From: Oscillospiraceae bacterium
Lineage (GTDB): Bacteria; Bacillota; Clostridia; Oscillospirales; Ruminococcaceae
Assembly: GCA_016303235.1 (NCBI GenBank)
Contig: JAEDMB010000028.1
Span: 1-18,134, forward strand
Reading direction: 5' to 3'
Length of the DNA stretch: 18,134 bases
In this document: positions 1 to 7,245 of the stretch, one piece after another
Position numbering within the stretch: position 1 is the first letter of the stretch
Layout: every line of letters begins with the position of its first letter
The notes under the pieces: generated by a model
The model's input: only the letters and a program-made list of their open reading frames with translations
Told to the model about the DNA's origin: nothing
Database searches by the model: none
Program-made: the position numbers and the translations under genes

Positions 1-56
1 AGGTTTCTCCGAAACTCCTTCCAAATTATACAAAATCTAAGGATATATAAATAAAC
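1..56 (+). other. Possible 3' tail of an upstream gene, frame undetermined
   Basis: The first 56 bases lie directly before a terminator, so they probably hold the end of an upstream transcript. All three plus-strand frames close here: frame 2 at 38-40, frame 3 at 48-50 and frame 1 at 52-54, all with TAA. Frame 3 has the codons most like the rest of the window. With at most 17 residues visible in any frame I cannot choose between them. A short stem (GTTTC/GAAAC near 4-16) is present, but I do not recognise an RNA family. Confidence 0.25.
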
Positions 57-60
57 TTTA

Positions 61-93
61 AGCCGGATTTTCAAAATCCGGCTTTTTTATTTT
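61..93 (+). terminator. Intrinsic terminator of the upstream unit
   Basis: An inverted repeat (61-71 with 73-83, core AGCCGGAT/ATCCGGCT) is followed by six T, an A and four more T. It ends whatever is transcribed into the window from the left and isolates the BY-kinase promoter, which begins 19 bases downstream. Confidence 0.85.
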
Positions 94-111
94 AAAAAAG
101 TCATTTTTATA

Positions 112-140
112 TTGACACTTAATGAAAATTATGATAAAAT
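112..140 (+). promoter_or_regulatory. Sigma-A promoter of the BY-kinase/phosphatase unit
   Basis: The -35 box TTGACA (112-117) is a perfect match. A 17-base spacer leads to the -10 box TAAAAT (135-140), which carries the extended TG motif at 132-133. Transcription should start near 147, giving a leader of about 35 bases before the ATG at 182. Confidence 0.8.
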
Positions 141-181
141 AATATTTGTTTTTAATAATAAATTTAAGAAAGGGAACAAAT

Positions 182-1675
182 ATGAATGAAAAAAATTTTA
201 ACGATAACAGTATTGATCTGCTTCAGCTTTTGAAATTTTTCATAAGCAAAATATGGGTAGCAATAATTCTTGTTATTCTGGGAGGAATGTCCGCATTTTG
301 TGTCGCAAAGTTCAAAATGCCTTTGAAGTATCAGTCACATATTTCAATGTATGTAAAGAACAGCAATAAAACAACGTCAGCAAATGATTCCGTAAATCAG
401 GGGGATTTGACCGTTGCAAGGTCTCTTGTATCTACTTATATAGTAGTTCTTCAGGACGATACCGTTATGGAACAGGTTGGAAGTGAACTTATAAAAAAGT
501 TCCCTCTTGATGAAATTTCAAAATGTTTCAGAATAAATTATGATGAAAACGGTCAGTCAAGTGTTTCAGTATCGGATATAAGAAATTCTCTTTCGATGTC
601 ATCGGTAAATTCAACGGAAGTACTGCGTGTTACATCGGAAACAAAATCTCCTGAAATTTCTGCATCAGTATGCAATATTATTGCTGAAAAAGCACAGACC
701 GTTCTTGTAAGAGTAGTCGGAGCAGGTTCGGTTGAAGTCATAGGCCCTGCAAAAATTTCAAGCAGTCCTTCATCGCCGAATATACCAAAAATTACGATGA
801 TGGGAGCTTTAGCCGGTTTTGTGGTTGCTTGCGGAATAGTTTTCCTTATATACTTTTTTGACAATACAGTCAAGTCTCCGGAAGAAATCGAAACAAGATT
901 TAATAAGCCTATACTTGGTGAAATTCAGCAGTTCTCATCGGGCAACAGTAAAAAGAAATCTTCAAACGGAAATTATAAGCTTATATCTGATAAAAATACT
1001 TCTTTTATTATGAAAGAATCATATAAATCTATGAGAACAAATATAATATTTGCACTTTCGGCATCTAATAAAAAGATTATAACAGTATCAAGTGCGAATC
1101 CGAGTGAGGGAAAATCAACGACAGCGTCAAATATAGCACTTTCACTCTCAGAGGCTGGAAAAAAAGTTCTTCTTATAGATGCTGATTTAAGAAAGCCTGT
1201 ACAGCATAAAATATTTCAGGTTAATAACAAAATCGGATTTTCCGGAGTTCTTGGAAATATTAACAGTTTTGAGGAGGCAGTTCAGAAAAATGTTGCTGAA
1301 AATCTTGATTTGCTTACTTCCGGAATAAAGCCTCCGAATCCTTCAGAACTTATCGGCTCAATGAATACATATGAATTGCTTAAAGGATTGTCAAAAATAT
1401 ATGACTATATCATAATAGATACACCGCCGATTAATGTTGTAACTGATGCCCTGAATATAAGCAGTGAAATTTCAGGAATGATTATGGTTTTAAAGCATGC
1501 ATCAACAACTACTGATGATATTGAAAAAGCAATAAAAACAGTACAGCTTGCCAACGGAGACCTGCTCGGAATGATTATAAATGATATTCAGCATAAGAAG
1601 GACGGTTCATATTACAGCAAATACAATAAAAACTATTACTCAAGCTATGAAAAGAATACTGTAAAGGAAAAATAA
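182..1675 (+). CDS. Fused Wzz-type chain-length domain / BY-type tyrosine kinase (CpsC-CpsD like)
   Basis: This 497-residue membrane protein joins a polysaccharide co-polymerase (Wzz) domain to a bacterial tyrosine kinase of the CpsD/CapB/YwqD family. Such proteins control polymer length in capsule or exopolysaccharide synthesis by phosphorylation of a C-terminal tyrosine tail. Visible features are a first membrane segment at about 25-43, an extracytoplasmic part, a second segment at about 206-226, Walker A (SSANPSEGKST, 303-313), Walker A' (LLIDADLRKP, 330-339), Walker B (IIIDTPP, 410-416) and a tyrosine-rich tail (Y477, 478, 481, 485, 486, 489). The reading frame stays open to a TTG at 146, but ATG 182 is chosen because a purine-rich AAGAAAGGG (166-174) precedes it. 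In many Firmicutes the two halves are separate proteins; here they are fused. It lies one base upstream of its likely phosphatase. No glycosyltransferase, flippase or polymerase gene follows, so the polymer it governs is not identified here. Confidence 0.92.
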   Translation: MNEKNFNDNSIDLLQLLKFFISKIWVAIILVILGGMSAFCVAKFKMPLKYQSHISMYVKNSNKTTSANDSVNQGDLTVARSLVSTYIVVLQDDTVMEQVGSELIKKFPLDEISKCFRINYDENGQSSVSVSDIRNSLSMSSVNSTEVLRVTSETKSPEISASVCNIIAEKAQTVLVRVVGAGSVEVIGPAKISSSPSSPNIPKITMMGALAGFVVACGIVFLIYFFDNTVKSPEEIETRFNKPILGEIQQFSSGNSKKKSSNGNYKLISDKNTSFIMKESYKSMRTNIIFALSASNKKIITVSSANPSEGKSTTASNIALSLSEAGKKVLLIDADLRKPVQHKIFQVNNKIGFSGVLGNINSFEEAVQKNVAENLDLLTSGIKPPNPSELIGSMNTYELLKGLSKIYDYIIIDTPPINVVTDALNISSEISGMIMVLKHASTTTDDIEKAIKTVQLANGDLLGMIINDIQHKKDGSYYSKYNKNYYSSYEKNTVKEK

Positions 1676-1676
1676 A

Positions 1677-2363
1677 ATGTTTACAGATTATCACAGCCAT
1701 ATACTTCCGGAAATTGATGACGGCTCAAAGAGTGCTGAAGAATCGCTGAAAATGCTTGAACTTCTTGCAGGTCAGGGAATTGAACGTGTAATAGCTACTC
1801 CTCATTTTTATGCACACAGAGAGGAATCTGCTGAAAGCTTTATTGAAAAGCGAAAAAAATCATATGAAAAAATATGCGGAGAAAATATTCCGGTTAAGGA
1901 AATCTGTCTCGGAGCAGAAGTGTTAATTGAAAACGGAATAAGCGAATATAACGGAATCGAAAAGCTTGCAGTTGAGGGAACTAATCTGATACTTCTTGAA
2001 CCGCCGTATTTCGGCTGTCCGAAGAATCTCGCAGGAGAAATATACAGTATAGCATATGATTACGGATTAAAGCCTGTAATCGCACATATACACAGATATA
2101 TCAGACTATATGAGAAATCTGAAATAGAAGAAATACTAAGCCTTGATGCAGTGTTTCAGATAAATAATAATGCTTTTAAAAATTTTCGGGAAAGAAATTT
2201 TGTAATAGCGTTAATAAAAGACGGTTATCCGCTTATATTCGGCAGTGACTGCCATAATATGACATCAAGAAAGCCCGATTTTGATATTATTCTGAAAAGA
2301 AAGAAGAAATTTCGGGATATTGTTGAAAAATCAAATAAAATTTTTGAAGAATACAAAAAATAA
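1677..2363 (+). CDS. PHP-family protein tyrosine phosphatase (CpsB/CapC/YwqE type)
   Basis: This 228-residue protein belongs to the metal-dependent PHP phosphatases that remove phosphate from the tyrosine tail of BY-kinases. The set of probable metal ligands is present in order: H6 and H8 in DYHSH, D15, H43 in ATPHF, E81, H137, and D191 plus H193 in GSDCH. The segment that usually reads HPERY is HIHRY (137-141), keeping the first His and the Arg but replacing the Glu; I expect activity to remain. It starts one base after the kinase stop codon with an AAAGG ribosome site inside the end of the kinase gene, so the two are co-translated as a kinase-phosphatase switch. Its stop codon is also the first base pairs of a terminator stem. 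Confidence 0.92.
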   Translation: MFTDYHSHILPEIDDGSKSAEESLKMLELLAGQGIERVIATPHFYAHREESAESFIEKRKKSYEKICGENIPVKEICLGAEVLIENGISEYNGIEKLAVEGTNLILLEPPYFGCPKNLAGEIYSIAYDYGLKPVIAHIHRYIRLYEKSEIEEILSLDAVFQINNNAFKNFRERNFVIALIKDGYPLIFGSDCHNMTSRKPDFDIILKRKKKFRDIVEKSNKIFEEYKK

Positions 2364-2391
2364 GGGCAAGAAATTATCTGCCCTTATTTTT
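2361..2391 (+). terminator. Intrinsic terminator overlapping the phosphatase stop codon
   Basis: TAAGGGCA (2361-2368) pairs perfectly with TGCCCTTA (2379-2386) around a 10-base loop, followed by five T (2387-2391). The TAA stop of the phosphatase is the start of the stem. The ribosome site of the next gene (AAGGAG, 2392-2397) begins immediately after the T tract, an unusually tight arrangement. Confidence 0.8.
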
Positions 2392-2403
2392 AAGGAGATT
2401 TTT

Positions 2404-4035
2404 ATGAAAATTGTAACACCCGAAGAAATGGGAAAAATGGAGATTTTATCAGAAAAACTCGGAACAAGCCGAGCTGTCCTTATGGAAAATGCAGGAATCA
2501 AGCTTGCAAAATTCATATCAGAAATAAGCCATAAGAAAAATGCAAGAAAAATATTATTTTTATGCGGAAAGGGTAACAACGGCGGTGACTGTTTTGTTGC
2601 CGGACGTGAGCTTATATACAGCGGATATGATGTTACATTTGTACATCTTTGCGGAAATCCGTCAACAGATATAGCTAAAAATGCTTTTTCAAAAATTCCT
2701 GAGTCAAGAGCGAAATTTTTCAACGGATACCGTGACAAGGGAATTAAAAACACTGTTGAATCGGAAGAACTTGCTTTTATGACGGGGGAAATTTACAAGG
2801 ATTCCGCAAGAAAAACAAAGCGTCAGGAGGAATCAAGAATTTCTTCAATAATGAAAGCTATCGAAGATAATGAAGTAATCGTTGACGGTGTTTTCGGAAC
2901 AGGCTTTCATGGAGTTCTTGACAGGGAAATAACAGAATATTTCAGAGCATCGGAATCAAAAATTAAAATAGCAGTAGACGTTCCAAGCGGAGGAAACTGC
3001 CTTACAGGTGAAGTATCTTCCGGAACGTTTCAGGCTGATTATACGGCAGTATTTGGTTATCTTAAAAGCGGCATGACACAATATCCCTTAAGGCAGTTCT
3101 GCGGAGAAGTTCAGGTATTTGACATAGGACTGCATGAGGGAAGTCTTTCAGTGCTTTCAAAGGATATGAATGTTATAGATTCAAATATTGTAAAATCACT
3201 TAAACAGCATAGAAAACCCGATTCCCACAAGGGAGATTTCGGAAAAATGCTTTCTATAACAGGAAGTGACCGAATGAGAGGAGCGTCTATAATGTCCTCA
3301 ATGTCGGCACTGCGTTCAGGAGTCGGACTTCTTACAGTTGCATCATCATGGACATGCATAAACAATATATCATATCAGATTCCGGAGGCAATAACGCTTC
3401 CTCTTGCCACCGACAGCGAGGGATATATATTGTTTGAGGAAAACAGGGATATACTTCAGAAAGTTCTTAAATCATATGATTCAATACTTATAGGTTGCGG
3501 AATGGGCGTTACGGAATCGACAAAAAAGCTTACTGAATTTATAATCAGAAATGCAGAATGTCCAATAATTATAGATGCGGACGGCATAAACTGCATATCA
3601 TCATGCATAGATATATTATCAGAGAGTAAAACAGATATTATACTTACTCCTCACCCGAGGGAAATGTCACGCCTTTGCGGAACTGTTACAGAGGGAATAC
3701 AGAAAAACAGAATAGGAACTGCAATGAATTTTGCGGAAACATATGGTGTAACGCTTGTACTCAAGGGTGCGGGAACAGTTACAGCGGATTCAAAGCAATG
3801 CATGGTAAATATCAACGGAAATCCCGGAATGAGCAGGGGAGGTAGCGGAGACGTTCTTGCAGGAATAATAGCATCTCTCTCGGCACAGGGATATTCAGCA
3901 TTTGATTCATGCGTATATGGCGTATACATACATGGTCTTGCAGGTGACATAACCGCTGAAAAAATGGGATATGAGGCAATGCTCCCGACAGATATAATAA
4001 AAAATCTGTCCGCCTCATTTATGAGTATAAAATAA
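2404..4035 (+). CDS. nnr: Bifunctional NAD(P)H-hydrate epimerase / ADP-dependent NAD(P)H-hydrate dehydratase
   Basis: This 543-residue metabolite-repair enzyme interconverts R and S forms of hydrated NAD(P)H and then dehydrates the S form with ADP. The N-terminal YjeF epimerase half shows GKGNNGGDCFVAGR (55-68), DGVFGTGFHG (161-170) and VDVPSG (191-196). The C-terminal ribokinase-like dehydratase half shows GDFGKML (277-283), GCGMG (364-368), DADGIN (391-396), LTPHPREMSRL (414-424), LKGAGTVT (453-460) and GGSGDVLAG (479-487) with the catalytic Asp at 483. It is longer than the usual 500-515 residues, apparently through a charged stretch at about 105-150 in the epimerase half. The reading frame extends upstream to 2320, but ATG 2404 has a strong AAGGAG seven bases away. 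A terminator lies just upstream and no clear promoter is visible, so its expression route is unclear. A small lipoprotein gene follows 58 bases later. Confidence 0.93.
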   Translation: MKIVTPEEMGKMEILSEKLGTSRAVLMENAGIKLAKFISEISHKKNARKILFLCGKGNNGGDCFVAGRELIYSGYDVTFVHLCGNPSTDIAKNAFSKIPESRAKFFNGYRDKGIKNTVESEELAFMTGEIYKDSARKTKRQEESRISSIMKAIEDNEVIVDGVFGTGFHGVLDREITEYFRASESKIKIAVDVPSGGNCLTGEVSSGTFQADYTAVFGYLKSGMTQYPLRQFCGEVQVFDIGLHEGSLSVLSKDMNVIDSNIVKSLKQHRKPDSHKGDFGKMLSITGSDRMRGASIMSSMSALRSGVGLLTVASSWTCINNISYQIPEAITLPLATDSEGYILFEENRDILQKVLKSYDSILIGCGMGVTESTKKLTEFIIRNAECPIIIDADGINCISSCIDILSESKTDIILTPHPREMSRLCGTVTEGIQKNRIGTAMNFAETYGVTLVLKGAGTVTADSKQCMVNINGNPGMSRGGSGDVLAGIIASLSAQGYSAFDSCVYGVYIHGLAGDITAEKMGYEAMLPTDIIKNLSASFMSIK

Positions 4036-4093
4036 AAAAGTAAAAATTAAAAGATGTAAAAAGTCAGAACATAAAGACAGGAGATTTTTATTT

Positions 4094-4696
4094 ATGAAAA
4101 GACTTGTTACATTGGCTTTTACAGGAATAATGCTTTTATCGGTGACAGGCTGTAAAACTCCGGCAGAATCAAAGGGAACTGCACAGAACGGTCTTAATAC
4201 GGCATTTCAGACTGAAACCGAAATTACTCTTGACCAGATGAAGGCAAGCGGAACGCTCTGCCGTTTCGGAGAGGGTATGTGGGAAATAGAATTTGATTCC
4301 CCGAATACCTTAAGCGGAGTAAAGCTTGAATTTACAGACGGAACATCGACAGCATCATATAAAGGATTAAGCTTTTCAGTTCCGCAGTCAGCACTTCCGA
4401 TTAAATCGATGATGACGAATCTGATTTCCGTCACCGATGAGCTTGCACGTCAGGAAGAACTTTCCGGAGAAAGCGAAAACGGTGAAATTAAAATAAGCGG
4501 AAATCTTGAAAGCGGAGAATATATTCTTACTGCCGATAAATCGGGTAATCTTAAACGCTTTGAAATGCCGAATATGAAACTTGTAATGGAATTCGGAGAA
4601 ATTTCTGAAATAGGTTCACAAGCTCCGGAAGAAGAAACAACAGTTCCTCAGACATCAACAGAAAGCCTTGCACCCGAAACAACAATAACTTCATAA
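4094..4696 (+). CDS. Small predicted lipoprotein of unknown function
   Basis: This 200-residue protein starts with a lipoprotein signal: K2 R3, a hydrophobic core and the lipobox SVTGC with the acylated Cys at position 20. The body is rich in short beta-forming stretches (for example EGMWEIEFDSP and GNLKRFEMPNMKLVMEF), faintly recalling LolA/LppX-like lipid-binding folds, but I do not recognise a family. The last 30 residues are a low-complexity Thr/Glu/Pro/Ser tail typical of a linker or wall-spanning end. The start ATG 4094 has AGGAG at 4079-4083. It lies 58 bases behind nnr with no hairpin between them, so co-transcription is likely, and it ends at a strong terminator. A predicted Lgt is encoded at 8523 in this window. 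Function is unknown. Confidence 0.8.
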   Translation: MKRLVTLAFTGIMLLSVTGCKTPAESKGTAQNGLNTAFQTETEITLDQMKASGTLCRFGEGMWEIEFDSPNTLSGVKLEFTDGTSTASYKGLSFSVPQSALPIKSMMTNLISVTDELARQEELSGESENGEIKISGNLESGEYILTADKSGNLKRFEMPNMKLVMEFGEISEIGSQAPEEETTVPQTSTESLAPETTITS

Positions 4697-4700
4697 AACA

Positions 4701-4735
4701 GCAAGGGCGACCAATGGTCGCCCGCTTTTATTTTT
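4701..4735 (+). terminator. Palindromic terminator, copy 1 of a repeated element
   Basis: GGGCGACC (4705-4712) and GGTCGCCC (4716-4723) form an 8-bp GC-rich stem with an AAT loop, followed by GCTTTTATTTTT. It ends the nnr-lipoprotein transcript. The T tract overlaps the last codons of the convergent DUF3810 gene. On the minus strand the same palindrome is followed by TTGCTGTTTT, a weaker tail, so it may work poorly in the other direction. The 21 bases at 4704-4724 recur exactly at 16554-16574. Confidence 0.85.
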
Positions 4736-5828
4736 CACCACCGAAATAATAATCCAAAAGAAGATTGACAATTCTGCTGTAACTTTGTATACCGTCCTCA
4801 ACGCCGTTCATTTTAAGGTTAGTATCAGTAAAAGTATCTGAGACTTTCCCGACCATTTCACTTGAAACAATTTCCTTGTCCTTGTTTTCCTCCCAGAAAT
4901 CTTCCGGAACGAATTTATACATATCATTTGAAACCTTTTCGGAAATTTTCTGCGAAATCCCAAAAGCTTCCGAAATATTATTTTTATAAATTTCATTGTT
5001 TACATATTCAAGGGCGTTGAGATAACCGCTGTACTGAAATTCAATATTATCACTCTGAACGCATGCAACAAATGCAAAGAATCCCGCCTCATCTTCAAGA
5101 ATAACTCCCTTGAGATGTGAAAATTCGTGGCATATTGTATTCGGGAGATTGCTGTCATAAACACTCGGATTATAATTTGCCTCCATAGTGAAAGGAAAAT
5201 AAACTCCTAATGTGCGTGTCTGACTCATTATGTAAGAAGATTTAATCGGTTTCGGGTCTGGATAATATCCTTTGAACTGCGGATATTTTTCACCCATTTT
5301 CTTCATAGCCTTTTTAGCCTCATCATTCATATTGCATGTAACTTTAAAATTTCCGTCAGAATCCCTTTCAACCTTTTCGGCAAGCCTGTTTGATTCGTCA
5401 ACAAGTATTTCATAAAGTTCTGTAATCTGTTCCCTTGAGCGTTCAGACTTGTTAAAATAAATGCTTGAAAAAGGCGTAGCCTGATACATTATGAAACAGT
5501 TAAAGGTTTCGGAAGTTACTGCAAACGAAAGTATTGAAAGAGCAACGGCAAGATATATTTTCAGAATTTTAACCCTTGATTTTTTCTTTCTGATTAATAA
5601 AATTATAATAACGGGAATACCGATTATAATGAAAAGTGCAAGGGAAATCAGAAAAATTTCTCCGACAGAAAATTTAAATATACCACTTATAAACGAGAAA
5701 ATATTGCTGAAAAATGGAAAAATATTCCCTACATAAAAATCCGCAAAGCCCGTCCACAACCTTGCAGTAATATTGATAATCAGTGAAAATGCAATTAATA
5801 CGGCAGAAATGCAAAAAGATTTTTTCAT
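4728..5828 (-). CDS. DUF3810-type membrane-anchored HExxH zinc metalloprotease
   Basis: This 366-residue protein has three membrane segments (about 8-26, 57-79 and 91-113) and then a soluble domain of about 250 residues. That domain carries HEFSH (234-238) and, nine residues after its last His, E247 in LEDEAGF, a gluzincin-like set of H, E, H and a downstream E. This layout matches the DUF3810 family, whose substrates are not established as far as I know. The active site probably faces outside, although three segments alone do not fix topology. The start is supported by GGGAGGAG eight bases upstream and by a strong promoter at 5860-5888. It is a single-gene unit, divergent from the M16 operon and convergent with the lipoprotein gene. 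Family assignment comes from the HExxH/EDEA pattern and the membrane layout. A role in envelope protein turnover is inference. Confidence 0.82.
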   Translation of the reverse strand: MKKSFCISAVLIAFSLIINITARLWTGFADFYVGNIFPFFSNIFSFISGIFKFSVGEIFLISLALFIIIGIPVIIILLIRKKKSRVKILKIYLAVALSILSFAVTSETFNCFIMYQATPFSSIYFNKSERSREQITELYEILVDESNRLAEKVERDSDGNFKVTCNMNDEAKKAMKKMGEKYPQFKGYYPDPKPIKSSYIMSQTRTLGVYFPFTMEANYNPSVYDSNLPNTICHEFSHLKGVILEDEAGFFAFVACVQSDNIEFQYSGYLNALEYVNNEIYKNNISEAFGISQKISEKVSNDMYKFVPEDFWEENKDKEIVSSEMVGKVSDTFTDTNLKMNGVEDGIQSYSRIVNLLLDYYFGGEK

Positions 5829-5859
5829 TCTGAAAATCTCCTCCCGATTTTTTTATTAT

Positions 5860-5888
5860 ATTATATCACAGCAGGAATATTATTTCAA
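5860..5888 (-). promoter_or_regulatory. Promoter of the DUF3810 metalloprotease gene
   Basis: Read on the minus strand: -35 TTGAAA (5883-5888), a 17-base spacer, and -10 TATAAT (5860-5865) with the extended TG at 5867-5868. It lies back to back with the M16 operon promoter, whose -35 box starts only 22 bases away on the plus strand. Confidence 0.75.
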
Positions 5889-5910
5889 CAAAAAAATTTT
5901 CCTGAAACTA

Positions 5911-5939
5911 TGGAAATATTCAGAATAATATGGTATAAT
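5911..5939 (+). promoter_or_regulatory. Promoter of the ymfF-ymfH-lgt-folD-apbE operon
   Basis: The -10 box TATAAT (5934-5939) is perfect and has the extended TG at 5931-5932. The -35 box TGGAAA (5911-5916) is a 4/6 match at 17-base spacing. The ribosome site AAGGAGAT (5966-5973) and ATG 5980 follow. No other convincing promoter or terminator was seen until 13421. Confidence 0.7.
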
Positions 5940-5979
5940 AAAAAAGCAGTACTAAAAATTTTTTTAAGGAGATAAAAAA

Positions 5980-7239
5980 ATGACATATGAAAGAATCAGA
6001 CTTGCCGAAAATATCGGACTTTCCGAAATTATCGACAGCAAGTTTAAAACAGGTGTTCTTGAGATAGATTTTATTACGCCTCTCAGCCCCGAAACATCTT
6101 CTCAGAATGCATCAGCAATTTGTTCAATAAATATGACAAACAGCAAATATCCGTCTATTACGGAATTTTTTTCAAAGCTTAACAGTCTTTACGGTTCAAA
6201 TATCTTTTCAAGAGTAAACCGAATCAGCGATTTTCAGATTAACAGCATAGGTGCGTCATGGCTTGACAGCAAATATGCTCTTGAGGGTGAAGATATTGAA
6301 ACGGAAACTATAAAAATGTTGCTTGACTGCATATTTTCTCCTGATATCAGAGACAATGCATTTAATCAGAATGTATTTGAGATAGCTAAAAAGGATATTC
6401 AGGCGAAAATAGATTCCGAAATAAACAACAAAAGAGGATACGCTGTAAGACAGGCATCTAAAATCGCATTCAGAGGCGAACCGGCTGAAAATAATTCATA
6501 CGGAACTTCCGAAACCTTAAAGGAAGTAACGTCAGAATCAGCTTACAGTGCATTGCAGAATCTCATCAGAAATTCACAGATAGAGATTTCATATGTATCG
6601 GCACAGAAAAATGATAAAATCAGAAAGCTTTTGTCAGAAACATTCGGAAAATCCGGAAACAAAGGCAATACTTATAAATTTATCAATTTCAGCCCCATAA
6701 AGCAGACTGCTGAGGAGTTCACAGAAACTCTTGACGTCAATCAGTCAAAAATGGTGCTTGTTTTCAAAACAAAAAAAGATGACAAGTATGCTATGAAAAT
6801 GCTTTCTGCACTTTACGGAGAAACTCCGTTTTCAAAGCTTTTTGCGAATGTCCGTGAAAAAATGAGCCTTTGCTATTACTGTTCAAGCAGTTTTTCGAGA
6901 GCTAAAAACTGTATATTTGTTGACTGCGGAGTTGAAACAAAAAATATTGAAACTGCCAGAAATGCAATTATCGGACAGCTTGACGAAATTATCAGCGGAA
7001 ATTTCTCTGATGATGATATGCAGAATGTTCTTCTTGCATTTGAAAACAGTTTCAGCGGAATAGGAGATACAGCCGGCTCATATATAAACTGGTATAAATC
7101 AGCAGTATATGAGGGAGAATATCTCACACCTGAACAGACTCTTGAAAAATACAGAAATGTTACAAGAGAGAGAATTATTGAGTGTGCAAAATCACTTGTG
7201 CTTGATACAGTCTATGTTATGAAAAGCAAGGAGGAATAA
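5980..7239 (+). CDS. ymfF: M16 peptidase-like protein without catalytic motif (YmfF-like)
   Basis: This 419-residue protein has the two-lobe M16 (pitrilysin/insulinase) fold signature in its second lobe, where NVREKMSLCYYCSS (about 287-300) matches the conserved R...Y segment. The first lobe lacks the HxxEH zinc motif, so it should be catalytically inactive. It is paired with an active M16 protein six bases downstream. This is the arrangement of B. subtilis YmfF/YmfH, which some databases call EF-P 5-aminopentanol modification-associated proteins. By analogy with mitochondrial and bacterial M16 heterodimers the two may form one protease. Start ATG 5980 has AAGGAGAT seven bases upstream. It is the first gene of the seven-gene operon. 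The gene symbol follows the B. subtilis pair and rests on architecture rather than alignment. Confidence 0.85.
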   Translation: MTYERIRLAENIGLSEIIDSKFKTGVLEIDFITPLSPETSSQNASAICSINMTNSKYPSITEFFSKLNSLYGSNIFSRVNRISDFQINSIGASWLDSKYALEGEDIETETIKMLLDCIFSPDIRDNAFNQNVFEIAKKDIQAKIDSEINNKRGYAVRQASKIAFRGEPAENNSYGTSETLKEVTSESAYSALQNLIRNSQIEISYVSAQKNDKIRKLLSETFGKSGNKGNTYKFINFSPIKQTAEEFTETLDVNQSKMVLVFKTKKDDKYAMKMLSALYGETPFSKLFANVREKMSLCYYCSSSFSRAKNCIFVDCGVETKNIETARNAIIGQLDEIISGNFSDDDMQNVLLAFENSFSGIGDTAGSYINWYKSAVYEGEYLTPEQTLEKYRNVTRERIIECAKSLVLDTVYVMKSKEE

Positions 7240-7245
7240 CCCAGA

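Noticed and set aside
1..30. 3' end of a tRNA or tmRNA ending in CCA at the left edge
   Set aside because: The TTCCA and short stem do not make a T arm of the right shape, and too little sequence is present.
146..181. Upstream TTG start adding 12 residues to the BY-kinase
   Set aside because: It would start at the predicted transcription start with no leader or ribosome site; ATG 182 has AAGAAAGGG at a good distance.
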